Assembly (NCBI GenBank): GCA_019096065.1
Contig: JAGUCH010000003.1
Coordinates: 10,416,001-10,480,000, forward strand
Reading direction: 5' to 3'
Length of the DNA stretch: 64,000 nucleotides
DNA from: Paracyclopina nana
Taxonomy: Eukaryota > Arthropoda > Copepoda > Cyclopoida > Cyclopettidae
This document shows, one piece after another, positions 36,536 to 48,500 of this stretch (position 1 is its first letter; each line of letters starts with the position of its first letter). The notes beneath the pieces are model-generated. The model was not told the DNA's origin, ran no database searches, and was given only the letters and a program-made list of their open reading frames with translations. Made by a program: the position numbers and the translations under genes.

Positions 36536-39500
36536 TCAAGAGAGCTCCCCAATGGGCTGGTTCTCCAGCCACAAGTCGTGGATGAAGTGGTACAAATCAT
36601 CGGACACTCCCACCTAATAATGAAGAAATGAAAATGGACATTGAGTCTGAGCAAGTGGGTAACAATGGCGGGCTGCCCGGGCGGAGCGATTTTGTATGGC
36701 GAATTTGGCGGAAGAGCGGGCTCGAGACGCTCACCTAGAAAAAAGGGCCATTTTTCAGGAAAGCCCACTTCAAACGAGCCTACTTTTATGTCTTTCACCT
36801 ACAGTTTTTGTTTATACATTCAAAAATTGTTGTGATTGTCTTCAGGGGACGATCCGTCTTGGTGCGCAAAACGTAAACAAAAACAAAGCAGGCGGCCGTG
36901 GTCAGCGGCGCAACTTAACGAGTTAGAGATGTGCGAGCAGCAATTTTTAGGGCACCTTCCATTCTACTTAGTTATTGTTTTATGTGGTGAATTACCTTGT
37001 AGGGCGTGGGGTTGAGCGACCTCTTGTGGTCCTGGCGTAGAGTCTTGAGTGAATTCTGCACATTTTGTCGGATCTCCGCCAAATTGGGATAATCAATGGG
37101 AACGTGACCATCGGACCACCAAAGAGTGTATAAGGATTCAACCTTTGATGGAATCACCCACGCCCGTTTAGACTCCTTTGGTAAAAAAGAGCGATAATTG
37201 GCAAAAATATCAATCAAGTACATTCATGCCAAAGTAGTAATGATGGCAAATCATCACCAATAAGTGGGAAAAAGGGGCACCTGAAAGGGATGTCTGCAAA
37301 GAACCCTCTTGTTGCACTCAGGAGGGTTTTCGTCGGGCCTCTGCAGCAAATCGATGAGAGCATGTCCGTCATTGCTGTACAGCCTATAGGCAATTTTCTT
37401 GCCTGGCATCGTGACTTTTTCGACGTCTTGCGACAACTTTATCTTGGGCTTGCCATTAATCTCGACCAGTTTGTAGACACAGCCCAACGCAGGCTGCCTC
37501 TGACAAGTCACTGAAAATTAAGAGCATTTCGTTAGCATTAATTAATTGCCAGCAAAGAAAAGGCTTTTTTTTCAAAGCTGCTTACCCAAATGAGTGCCAA
37601 TTCCAAAGACATCAATCGAGTGGCCTTGGTCGTTGAGAGACAAAATTGTATCCTCATTGATGTCATTAGAGGCCACCACGATGAGGCTAGCAAACCACTC
37701 GACCCCAAATTGTTTGCTGATGCTCTCAAAAGCCTCTCTGGCCAAAATGGACAGGTAGGCCAAATCTCCGGAATCGATCCTCACTCCCAAGGCTCGATAG
37801 CCAAGGTCATTCAAGGCCATGGCCACAGCAGCAAAGTTCAAAATGCCACTCCTGAAACAGCAACTCGAACCTTGAAGGCCTTTTTCGGGGTGGATTCAAG
37901 CACTAGATGTAATTTCGGGTGCACATTCAAACGAGAGTTGTGCAAAGAGTGTGTGGCCTTCAAAAAATGGCCTTGCTGATGCTGCTGGCCAAAGTGGAGC
38001 AAGACGTGTGTGAGGTTGCAAACGGGAAAAAAGATCATTGTGAGCCGGATTTATGCTGACCACCAATCATAGTTGGGAAGAGCAGCACGAAATTGGACAC
38101 AATCAAAGAAGTCTTATCCTTACGAAACCAAAAAGAGTGCACACTCGTTGCCTATACCTGGAAACATCGTACGTGTCAATTAAGGCCAGAAATCCGTCGG
38201 GAAAGGCCACGGCGTAGCTGGCAAAGGCTGCCAACTCTCCATCGTGGGCTTCATCTCGCATAATTTTCAAATGCGAGGCCAACTTGGTACGCCACTCCAG
38301 ACACTTGTCGAAAAAGTTGCGCTCCACATAGTCCTCGGAGTTGTGCTTAATTTCCGCATTCACCAAATCCTCAGCGCCAGTGAACGAGGTCACATACGCG
38401 TGCGCATGAGTCCCCTTGACCGGAATGTTGAACATTTTGCCAGCCAGAACGTTGCTTGTCCCATCGAAGCCACCTGAACATGAATAGAAAGGAATGGAAT
38501 TCAGTCAGCTTCAAAACCGAAAACTAGTCTTTCAAATACACTCTTTACAAGGACTACTGCACTAGGTTGAGAAAGTTGTAATGCTCACAGCGATAAAATG
38601 CAGCCGCCTTGGCGTTCTTTGCTGATTTAATACAAATCCATACAAATCAAAAGTTAATGGCTGACACTCAAATATAATAAATCAGAATGCAAAAAATGAA
38701 CATATTTGATGCAGCTAGAAGCGCAAAGACTTCTGCGTAATGCTGAAAGAGTTTGATGATTGTAGCAATTCCATGCAGTGGTCCTAGTCCGGAATAATTT
38801 TGTTTGCCTAGTTTACGGTTTTCCCATTGGCTGAATTCGATGAATTGCACACTACTGTAAAGCATGTATCGTCAGTTTCTTTTGTGGCTAGTTGAGATGC
38901 ATCAATGGAGGGCCTAAGCTAATATTTGCACATGGCCAATGCAATTTTTCGCAATGATCATGTTAATCCGGACAAGGTTTGCTTTCAGGATTATGACCCA
39001 GTTGCTGTGCTCCTGCAGTCACACTATAGGACCTATTACACAGCTGAGTTGCATTTTTGGCCTTCATTTGGTAAGTGGAGGAGGAGGGAGCAAGGCCGAA
39101 AATGATTGAACACGCAAAAAAGTAAAAGGAGTCGTCAGGCCATCATCAACAGGGGAAAAGCAGGCGTTTGCTTGGTCGATGAACCTGTCATCGACTATGG
39201 CCTTCAAGTGTCGTCGTCAAAAACTTACCAACATAGGCATATTTGGAGGCCGAGAGGCCGCCGTCCGGGCCCTGCGCGCGGCGAAGGCCAAACTCCAAAA
39301 GCTGGATTTTCCGAGGTCCGGCTGCAATGCGGTATCTTGCTGCATTGGTCGCAACCAAACTACAATGACAAGAAGAGGAAGTCGTAAAAAATTATTTCCT
39401 TCTTCTTTTCTACAATTTTTAAATTATATGCACGAGAAGAGACTGCAGAGTACACACCAAGAATGAAGGCCAATATTTGCAAAGTTACCTGGCGTAATTG

Positions 39501-40126
39501 ACCAGAGTCAGAAACGTGGTTTCCAGAAGCTGAGTGATGATCAACGGCCCTTCAATTCGCATCAATGGGATCCTTGGAAAAAAACATGCATTTTTCAATA
39601 TTTATCATAGGGGAAGAAGACAACCAATATAGCTTTACCTGGGAAAGGCGATGGTGCCTTCATGCAAAGCGTAGATTTTAATCTCCCTCGTTGAAATCGT
39701 TTTTAAATACTGGAAGAACTCCTCTTCCACATTGGAAGGCAGAGCTTTGCGCAAGTACTCCAAGTCACTCTCGGAGTAGGTGAAATTCTCCAGGAATTTG
39801 AGGCACTCGGACAAGCCGGCGAAAATGGTGAATTCGCCATTGAAAGGGTTCTTCCGGAAGAACAAATCAAACACGGCCTGATCTTCAATGCGTCCGGCTT
39901 TCCAATACGCATACGCCATCGTGATTTGGTACAAATCTGCAATGGCAAAAATCATAGCAAAATGGAAGTTGGAGAGGGCAAAACTACGAGGTAAAATGGA
40001 GTTAATCGAGATGTTAGATTGACCTGTCAAGAGGGGTTGGATGATGGCATTTTGGCTCCCATGGGCATAGGACACGCAGGCATCCGTGTCCATTTTGGGC
40101 CTTTCCTCAGAGGCCTCGGAGGCCAT
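36536..40126 (-). CDS. NAPRT: Nicotinate phosphoribosyltransferase (NAPRT), NAD salvage
   Basis: Joins nicotinate to PRPP to make nicotinate mononucleotide, the first step of the Preiss-Handler route; cytosolic. Nine exons in phase: 40126-40024, 39936-39639, 39572-39489, 39359-39229, 38473-38158, 37851-37586, 37510-37281, 37175-36996, 36613-36536; 561 residues against about 538 in human. Family signatures are present: [18 protein letters not shown] at the N-terminus, [40 protein letters not shown] (the His228/His230 region, including the active-site histidine), RIDSGDL (phosphate binding, about 336-341), [11 protein letters not shown], and the C-terminal LYTLWWSDG region. No residue is obviously lost. 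An alternative first exon lies upstream at 40528-40561. Confidence 0.97.
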
Positions 40127-40527
40127 GATTTCAACTAAGTGTAGCGTTAGCTGAAACGAGTTAAGCGTTGGACGATCAACACTGAACTAAGCAGGGAAGG
40201 CCTCCAAATAGACGAACGTCACACACAAGTTTAATCAATATGCATGTTGAAGTGAGGAAGAAATCACTTTGGTGGTGCATAGAAACTCACTGCTGGTACC
40301 AAATAATACTGGATCAAAGTTGTTAGCAAATTTAAGGCTTGCAAATGTTCCCACAGTGGAATCTCATCAAAACAGCATAACAAAAAAAAAACGAAAAATA
40401 ATACATTTGCCCTTGGCTAAGAACACTTAAAGAAAGGTCTGCAATACAACATTGATTAAACAAGTCTTGTCCCAAATCAAGGCCAAAAAAGGCCATCAAC
40501 GTGTCAGGATTATTACTCAATACTCAC

Positions 40528-40561
40528 CTGTTAGCAATTGAAGCTTTGAAAAGGGTGCCAT
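40528..40561 (-). CDS. NAPRT: Alternative first exon of NAPRT
   Basis: ATG at 40561-40559 encodes MAPFSKLQLLT and ends in phase 1 at a strong donor (ACAG|GTGAGT). This is the same phase and the same LLT sequence as the end of the 40126-40024 exon. Splicing to the acceptor at 39936 rebuilds [14 protein letters not shown] exactly. The two first exons would give proteins with 11- or 34-residue leaders. The match is too specific to be chance, but use of both promoters is inferred. Confidence 0.75.
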
Positions 40562-41341
40562 GATGGACGTAATAGAGATGACACCAAAATCGTGGCCCAA
40601 AGGCCCAAAAAAATCAACCTATAATACAAAGAGATGGCATTAGGGGGCCATTTTGGTGTTGTCATGGCCTTTTTTGGCCTTGACAGTCCATTTGATGGTC
40701 TGTGCGTGGCAATAATTGCAGAAAATAAAAACACCTAAACAATACCTTGGCTCCTAACAACGGAAAAAATAAAGGTCATTTGGCTATTTCAAAAGGTGGA
40801 AATTCAGTTAGAAATGAGGTTTGTTTTGAAGCGAGAGCCAAGGGAAAAAATGTCGCGAAATGACGCAGGGCGAATCTGAGAGTGCAAAAAGTTGCGATTT
40901 ACCGAGTGTCAACGATGTTCTAAGGTCGAATTTGCAAGCTCAAAATTGGTCCCAAAATTGAAAGCTGGATAAAATGCACGAATGTGCCTATTCAGCTGAA
41001 ATTCGTGAGTGCGAGCCGAACGTTAAATTTTGAGGCAAAGTCAAAACTTTAAACCTCCTTACAAACTGCAAATACGAATTATTTAGCTTCAAGTTTCCAA
41101 CTTTCTCTTTGAAAATATATTTATAAAATATAAATGCACATATTATTGCAATGAAAATATGTTTTACGAAAGAATGCCGTTTTAATAAAATAGGATTGAC
41201 TTTATTCGATCTGTCATAAAAACAAATATTTGATAGATGAAGCTGTGAAACTCCCGAGAATTGAAGACAGCTGAAAAAAGAAAAACAGGTTTTGACGCTA
41301 TGTTATCAGTGACCCGCTGTCGCGAGTTTGTCCGTGACACT
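40562..41341. promoter_or_regulatory. Shared head-to-head promoter region, NAPRT and LAMTOR1
   Basis: The 780 bases separate divergent starts (NAPRT alternative exon on minus, LAMTOR1 on plus). No coding frame is supported. No clear TATA box is placed at a useful distance for either gene. Confidence 0.45.
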
Positions 41342-42328
41342 ATGGGATTGTGCTTGGGATGTTGCCCGAGGGATTCGGGTGATGAAAGCCCCGACAATGA
41401 CGGGGATCGATCCAGACTCATCAACGGGGAAGTTTTGCCAGGTGAAACTTCCAGCTCGTGGAATCCACAAGCCAGTGACTATGACAATGAAAATGTGCCC
41501 AATGGAAGCCTGGATGATTCTCACGTTGGTAAGAACTCAGCCATTTTTTACAGATCTAAAATTAGAATTTTGCTTCTAGAAAAATGAACCTGAATATGTC
41601 ATTTAAATCAAACTTGCAATATTTAACTTGATAAAAGGCTATTTTTAGTCTGTTCAATAATTACCAAAAAAACTAATGAAATCAAATAAATTGTCACGGC
41701 AGTGATTTAAAACAAGAAGACAAAGAAATGGTATCACACTCGATAATGATATTTAAGCATTTTTTCAATAAATTAGTATTTCATACCAATATCGAATAGT
41801 TATAATCACCTTATTTTTGCTGCAGGCTCCGGAATCCACTTCTCGTCGTCATTGCCCAAAACCAAGAAAACTGAGGAGCAAGCAGCCCTCTCTGATATTG
41901 TACACCACATGGCAACCAATATCATCGATGTAAATACTGCACACTCCACTCACACCTTGGAGCCATCGGAGCTGCAAGAACGAGCGCACGAGTATGGCCG
42001 CAAATTGGCCTCGGTCTCGGCCAAACTTGCCAACAAGTACAGCCATTTGAGGCTGTCAGCCTCGAGTGGGCTCAAGGATGCGGGGCATCAAGCTGACACC
42101 CTGATTGCCTCGGACATCTTGGCCACCTCTGACAAAATGCTGATTAACGAGGTCGCAGTGCGAGCTCGTGAGGCTGCCTTCGAGTTCCAGGTGGAGCCAG
42201 TGCCCAATCTGGTCCAAGTTTTCGGAAACAATGCCAATAATCACGAGGAGCCACGTGATGACAATGACGAGGATGAGGAAGTCAGCCAGCAAAACTCCGA
42301 AGAGGACGAGGATGACGAGAGTTCCTAG
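41342..42328 (+). CDS. LAMTOR1: Ragulator complex protein LAMTOR1 (p18)
   Basis: Lipid-anchored scaffold that holds the Ragulator complex, and through it Rag GTPases and mTORC1, on late endosomes and lysosomes. Two exons, 41342-41528 and 41826-42328, give 229 residues (human about 161). I chose the ATG at 41342 because it yields MGLCLGCCPRDSGDESPDND: Gly2 for myristoylation followed by cysteines for palmitoylation, as in the family. An upstream in-frame ATG would bury this signal. The core motif EEQAALSDIVHHMATNIIDV, followed by HEYGRKLAS, matches the family helix region. The C-terminal 25 or so residues form an extra acidic tail (DEDEE, EEDEDDESS) absent from the human protein. Poly(A) signal at 42512. 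Confidence 0.93.
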
Positions 42329-42511
42329 TAACATTGTCAGGATTATCATTTAGGAGACGCGTAATCTAAAATCCAGAGGAAAAGAGCTTGCTATAAAACC
42401 AGAACAAAACACGAAGATACTGAAGAAGTGGTTATTGACGTATTTATTTTTATACTCTGCTCTTTTTGATGAAGCCTGGAGTTTGTTCTACTATATAGAT
42501 TGTTAGAAAAA

Positions 42512-42517
42512 AATAAA
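42512..42517 (+). terminator. Poly(A) signal of LAMTOR1
   Basis: AATAAA about 185 bases after the LAMTOR1 stop and only 65 bases before the next gene's first coding exon. Confidence 0.6.
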
Positions 42518-42581
42518 GAAAGTCCTATGGCATTAAAAAACAATTGGCACTGACGATCACCGATAGTTTTTCTAATTTCAG

Positions 42582-45500
42582 ATGATGCTGACGTCATCAT
42601 TGCCGAGTCCACTCCAGAAGCTGTCTGCGACCAGCTACTTGAACTTCCTGGAAGAAGAATGTGCCAGCTATGTGATGCTCACCAATCTGAACAGCGCCCT
42701 ATGGAATCCTGTCAAGGTGACCTTCATATTTACTCTTTATGCCAATTTTTGCATTACTATAGCGTTTTCATTTTCCCTGTCAATTTACATGTGAAAAAGC
42801 TTCAAAGTGTAGGAATTGAGTAAATTTGAATTATTCCGCCTAGGAACGATTGCTCAAATGCTTGAGAAATCATTTGAAGGCCTCCTTCAAGGCTGACAGC
42901 AAAACCAGCGGCCTTATTCGAAGCCTGCTGATGAAGGAAATCCTGCTTGGCCATTATCCGAGTTCAAAGTTCAAGAATGAGCACAAAATAAGGAATTGCA
43001 AATCTCCTTTTACTGATGATATCGTGGATAAAAAGTTGGCTACGATTCGTGTGAGTGGCAGACGCTGTTGCTCACCTTGTTGCACTGGAGCTTTCATCGC
43101 CGAAACCATGCTCGTAGTCCTCGTAAATCAAGACATCCACACCCTGGAATTCCAGCCAAATCTCTGCGACAAAATTTACCAGGTATTTGATTCCTGCTTA
43201 AAAAAGTCTCAGACTTTGCAGCTGTTCAAAAAATATGTCAGCCAGATTACCAAGGCTTGAAATTGGCGCTTTTTTTTTTTGGCCTTATATAAGTAAGGCC
43301 ACCAGATTTTCAGATTTTGACCCCACCTACTGCTGAGGTTAATCCGAAATCTTACTCCTACATGAGTTGTCATTCTTGAGTTTTGGTGCTCTTTGCATCA
43401 AAAGAAAGCATTATGAAAGATTTTGAAAATGTCATCATGGCATTTGTTGCTTTCCAGAATAAGGCCATTTCCAAGCTGCTCTCGTTCGACATCAACTCCA
43501 TTTTGGTGCACTACATTTTGTCCCTGAATGAGGCTGAGGAGAAAGGCCAATTTCAGGCACCTTTGTCTTCCTTGGTCATTGACAGTCCCAACATGGGATC
43601 GATGGCAAGCCAGAGCATCCACAGCAAAATGCTGAGACTTTTCGACGAGACAAGCACCCACGTCGATTACCCTTTCTCGTTGAGTAAAACGTACCCCATT
43701 CTGCAATTTGTCATGCTCTCCTTGGCTAACCTGTTTGACAGGCCTGCCAACTACTTTGGACATCTCACCCAGCTTAAGGTACTAAATACTAACTTACTCT
43801 CATGGGAAAAATGAATAGAATGCAATATATTGTGTGTACTTTTCAGCTGAGTGGAGAATGCATCAATTCTCGAGCCAAGGCCACAGGTCCTAAAGGCCAA
43901 GGAGTGGCCTCGATTATGGCCTGCATTGCTCGCACTTGCCCAGTATTGAAAATCATTGACTTTTCCAAAGTCACCTCAATCACTCCGGAATCTCTCATCA
44001 ACTTATGCTACAAGGTTATTATTATAATAATTTAATTAATTCAAGGCTATATAATTACTTTTCGTATTATGCAGGATACCTATCGAATTCTTCACAAATA
44101 CACGTATTTACGTGGCACTGACATGGATGGGCCTGTGGAAAAGCATGACCAAGTCCAAAACTGTAATTCAAGTAATGGCAGGAGAGACAAGTCCATTTTT
44201 GTCCTTGATGACCGGTTGTACCACTACATCGAGTCCAAGGCTGAAAATCCATTGGCTCTATTAGAGGATTGTGTCAAAGTGAGCCAATTGCTCGCTGCTT
44301 TCACTGATCCAATCAACTGCATGGATCACCAAGGTCACGCTCAAAACTCCTACACTTGAAACCACGAATTTTCTTTTCCATAATGTTGGCAAAAGCTGGA
44401 AAAATCCATTTTTTGTAGGCTTTAAGAGAAGCTGAAATGGCCTTTGTTTTTTCCTTCCTTCCCTGAAGGAAGGAAGAGAACTTTTTATTAGTAAATGATG
44501 ACAATTTGGTGTAGCAGTTTTGAGACTTTTCCCCAATAATTAAAGTTGCGTCTGAGGATCAAATCAAGGCTCCATTATGCAACTCTCTGGTCGAACTGAA
44601 GCTGCCCTCAGATGCCACCGACTCAAGATCCTGGATTTTGCCACTCTTCTTCGCAGCCATGCCCAATTTGACTACCTTGGGCGAAGCCAATGTCAATGAT
44701 GGCCTCAAGGTCTTGCAAGACTTGCTACCTCACCTGGAGGCCACCCGACGGCCTCTAGAATTGACTGAGGCTGTTGTCAGCCTCAAAGAGTCTGAGATTA
44801 CTCATGTCAAGGAAAACAATGCCAAAAGGTTGAACAGCTGCTCGTTGACCTCCACAATCTGGAATAATTTCATAGAGGCTGAACAAGGCCTCGGCCTCTC
44901 TGATTGGATATCCACTGACCTCCAGGATGACATCAAAGATGAGCAATCTCTGCACCAATTTTGGCAATCCCAAATTGAGACCCTCGTGTCATTTTGCCCT
45001 CAGTTGAAGACCCTGAAGCTTACAATCAAGTCAGGTGTACTGAGTCCCGATTCGACCTCCATTTGGCAGCCTCTGGCCTCACTCGAGAACTTGGACGATT
45101 TGAGGCTCAAAACCTCGTGCATGACTGATGTCATCAGCCTCTTGAAGGTCATAGGCTCGAAATTGGCCCATTTCAACTTGACCTTTTTCGACTACGAAAC
45201 TCCCATGGATTTGATCAATGTTGTGCCCTTCTATTGTCGAAATTTGAAACGAGTCTCTTTTGGCTTTTTGCCTGGAGGGCCTCATTCCATTGACAAAAAC
45301 ACAGAAGAAATCCTCGTTCGAGATCCAAAGGTAAAAAGGAGCTGAGCATAACCAGACTAATAGGGTTATCGTGGAGCCCTGAGCACATACAACGAGCTGG
45401 AGACCTGAACTTTGGCACGTGCATCTGTCTTCTCATCGCGGACAATAGTTATTAGCGGCATTTTTCGATTTTCCGCCAAATGACAGACTTCCATTTTTCT

Positions 45501-48500
45501 CCGTTCCCCGGCGACGAAATGAGCTGAATTTTTGTGTGTGACTCTCATTTTGCAAGGGCTACAACTTTTATTAATGACTTTTTTACAGATTTGGACTCCC
45601 AAGGGCACTTGTTTATGAGCGTTTTTCGTATTTTCGCGATATCTCAGGCAGGCCTCAACTTAATGGACTGAATTTTTGTGAGTGACCCTAATTTTGTAGT
45701 GCCCGCAACTTCTATTAATACTATTTTTGCGCAAAAAGATATTAAAGGGTACCTCCTTCTGACTGTTTCTTGCCATAATCTCATGCACTGCTGCCTAATT
45801 ATTGTGGCCAAGTCAGTGCTTATGTGTTATTTTTCAAACAACCCAAATTAGCATTTTTTTGGTAGTAAAAATAATTTATCTTAACCAGCCTTTTATTGCC
45901 ATTTTGCAAATAGGATTGGTTACTGAGAGTCTTTAAGAGTGTAGAGAAATACTTGAGCAGCTCCAATGCGCATTGATTGCTTCAAAGGTAAATCATCATT
46001 GACCTCAAGGTATTGAGTAGCAGTTTTGATAATGGAGTAGTAGTGTCCTGATGTCACACTTCCAGTGTGAATAATTGCTGAAGTAAGAGTGTATGTGACA
46101 TGAGATCCTCCTCGTATTGCCACTCTCAAATCTCCCCCAAGTTGAATGATGTCCTCAATCTTTCGTCCAACCTGATTTTCTGAATCCCATGTGAATCTTT
46201 CAATGGAGATGACCAAGATTGGTGTGGCAGTTTCAAAAAACATGGTGTTTCTCGTGTGGTACACTTGATGGCCATTGTCACACTCAGCTACACTTGGATC
46301 TTGCAAGAATAGCTCAAACTCTTCTTGGAGGCTTCCAGTTGGGACAGGTAAGGTGAAGAAAGCTCGCTGAACTGATTCACTTGGATTTGATGTACATCCT
46401 GGAGAGCATGAACAATGCTCTCTGCTGAATACATTGTATGTTACTGGCTGAGCTATTCTTGCACTTAGGAATCCAGGGTTCCTTGGAGAAGTTGCCATAG
46501 ATGCAAAGAAGTCCTCTGTAGACTTGTATGAGCTTAGGAAGCTTCCATCAAGCTCCAGACAGTGGACAAATGTTTTGAGAGCAGAAAAACCATCAATTAC
46601 CAAACTTTGATTGAGATTAGCCCATACATTTATGGCAAAATCAAAACCATTGGGAGGCTGTGGCAAAGCTGCTGCTTGATCTTGCTCCATGAAGTCACTT
46701 GTCTTTCTGACTGCCCATAAGAAAGCAGTCAATCCTGCACTAAACCAACATAACATTCTGTTGGTATTTGTCAATTGGAGGATGTTCAAGTCATAGTGGG
46801 GTCTTGCTAGAAATGAAAAGGCACATCAGTATAAGCAATTGCCATGCTTGCTTTTTCACACTTACTTGGCATGTCCTGATAGCCATAGGTTGAATCCAAT
46901 GACACTTGAGCAGGCCTGTCAGATAAAGAGGAAGCATTCATTGAGTCTTCTGCAATCAGATGCAATGACTGATCAGTGATATCAGTGGCGGTTGGCTGAT
47001 CATCACACTCCATGTCTTCATCCTCATCCAAGTCGGAGATCTCATCTCTTTCAGACGAATTGTCAGGGGTGTCTTGCTCTTCATCTTCTCCTTCACTGTT
47101 GCCAGCTTTCTTCAATCCATCACCTAATTCTTCAGGAAAAGCCTAAAGGTAAAGTATATTAGAATTTTGTATTTCATGCAAAGTATTAGATGTTTATGCA
47201 CCTTAGCAAAAGCATATGTTGGCTGCAGGTTTTGAGGATTCCTTGTGTCTGTCAGTGCCATTCTCACCACTTTGCTGGGCTTATACCAATCACCACAGGT
47301 GGTCAGGATAGTTCCAGCCAAGACATGCCCTCCAGTGCACATTGGCCTAGAGCAGACATCAGGGACTTCACTTTTGGAGCTGCACCTCCATCCATACAAA
47401 GATTTCAGCTCATGCTTTAAATTGAGCAAATTGTGAGCCTCATTTGCAAAGCAGAGCATTGTGTGCTTGTCAAATTTCCTATCAATTTATATCAACACAT
47501 GTTAAATTGTTTGGTGAATCAATTAATTATTTTACCTCGAACTCATGCTCCTGTTGGCAGAAGGAAATGTTAGGTAGACACAAAGGACACCACCATGGGG
47601 CCAAAGACCCATTGAATTTTCTTCCCAATCATCTGGTGGATCAGGCATGTGACGCACATGAAGCAGTAGGTCCTCTGGTAGCTCTTCAATGGCATCATGG
47701 AACTTGTTGAAATCCTCAAAGGTATCTTCAACAGGCTTCAGCTCCAATCTTCTTGCCATTGTGACATAGAAGTTAGCTCTATCAAGCCTATATGGTCCCA
47801 TTGCTATAAGCAAGGAAATCACATGATTCAGAATAACGAGAACAAATGGTTTTTATACCAAGCTGCATAAGTGCATCTTTGTGGTCCTCTGGAAGTTTTG
47901 GGATCTCTATTGGAAATGCCTCCCTATGCTCATCAAGTTGTTTCAATGGAAATACAGTCCAACCAGGGTCGCTTTTCTGTGGGCACTTATCAATCTCAAA
48001 TGAAAATTCAAGACCCACATCAAATCCATTGATCAAGTTAAGTCGCTGTGTGACCAAATTGACCATCTCAACCTGCTCAGTAGAGTTCAGGTACTTGATT
48101 TTGAACTTGGGGTGGCAGTCATTGTACATTCCCACTGTGCATCCATAGAGGACCTGGAGCTTTGGAATATTTCCAAAGTCAGGACAAAGGCTGCAATCAT
48201 AACACCAGCATAACATTTAGTTAATTGTGCAGTTACTTTTAAGTGCTATTACCCAAACTTCTTGACAAAAGAGGCTCCAATTATTCTCATGTATTGATGT
48301 AAAAGCTTTTGTGAGAACATCTTGTCCATCTTGATAGCAGAGTGACTCTGCTCAACTCCATGTCGAAGCATGCCAACTAGTCCTTTGTGATTTTTGATGA
48401 GAATATTGCTCCCAAGTTCATCTTTGATCGATTGGAATTTGAATTTCCCTGTTGAGGCTTTAAAAATAAATGAAACAATTCAAGCAACAATAAAAGGCCC

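Noticed and set aside
38103..38435. Separate short genes in the NAPRT region on either strand
   Set aside because: They are single exons of NAPRT or their antisense shadows; phase and family motifs join them into one enzyme.
42850..43260. A separate gene ending at the stop at 43260
   Set aside because: Splicing at 43182 (CAG|GTATTT) to the strong acceptor at 43457 keeps phase 0 and continues the leucine-rich protein, so the stop lies in an intron.
45366..45608. 80-codon frame on the minus strand, and its identical twin at 58411-58653 on the plus strand
   Set aside because: The two are the inverted repeats of the transposon translated in the same sense. It has no domain or promoter; identity reflects repeat identity, not a gene pair.
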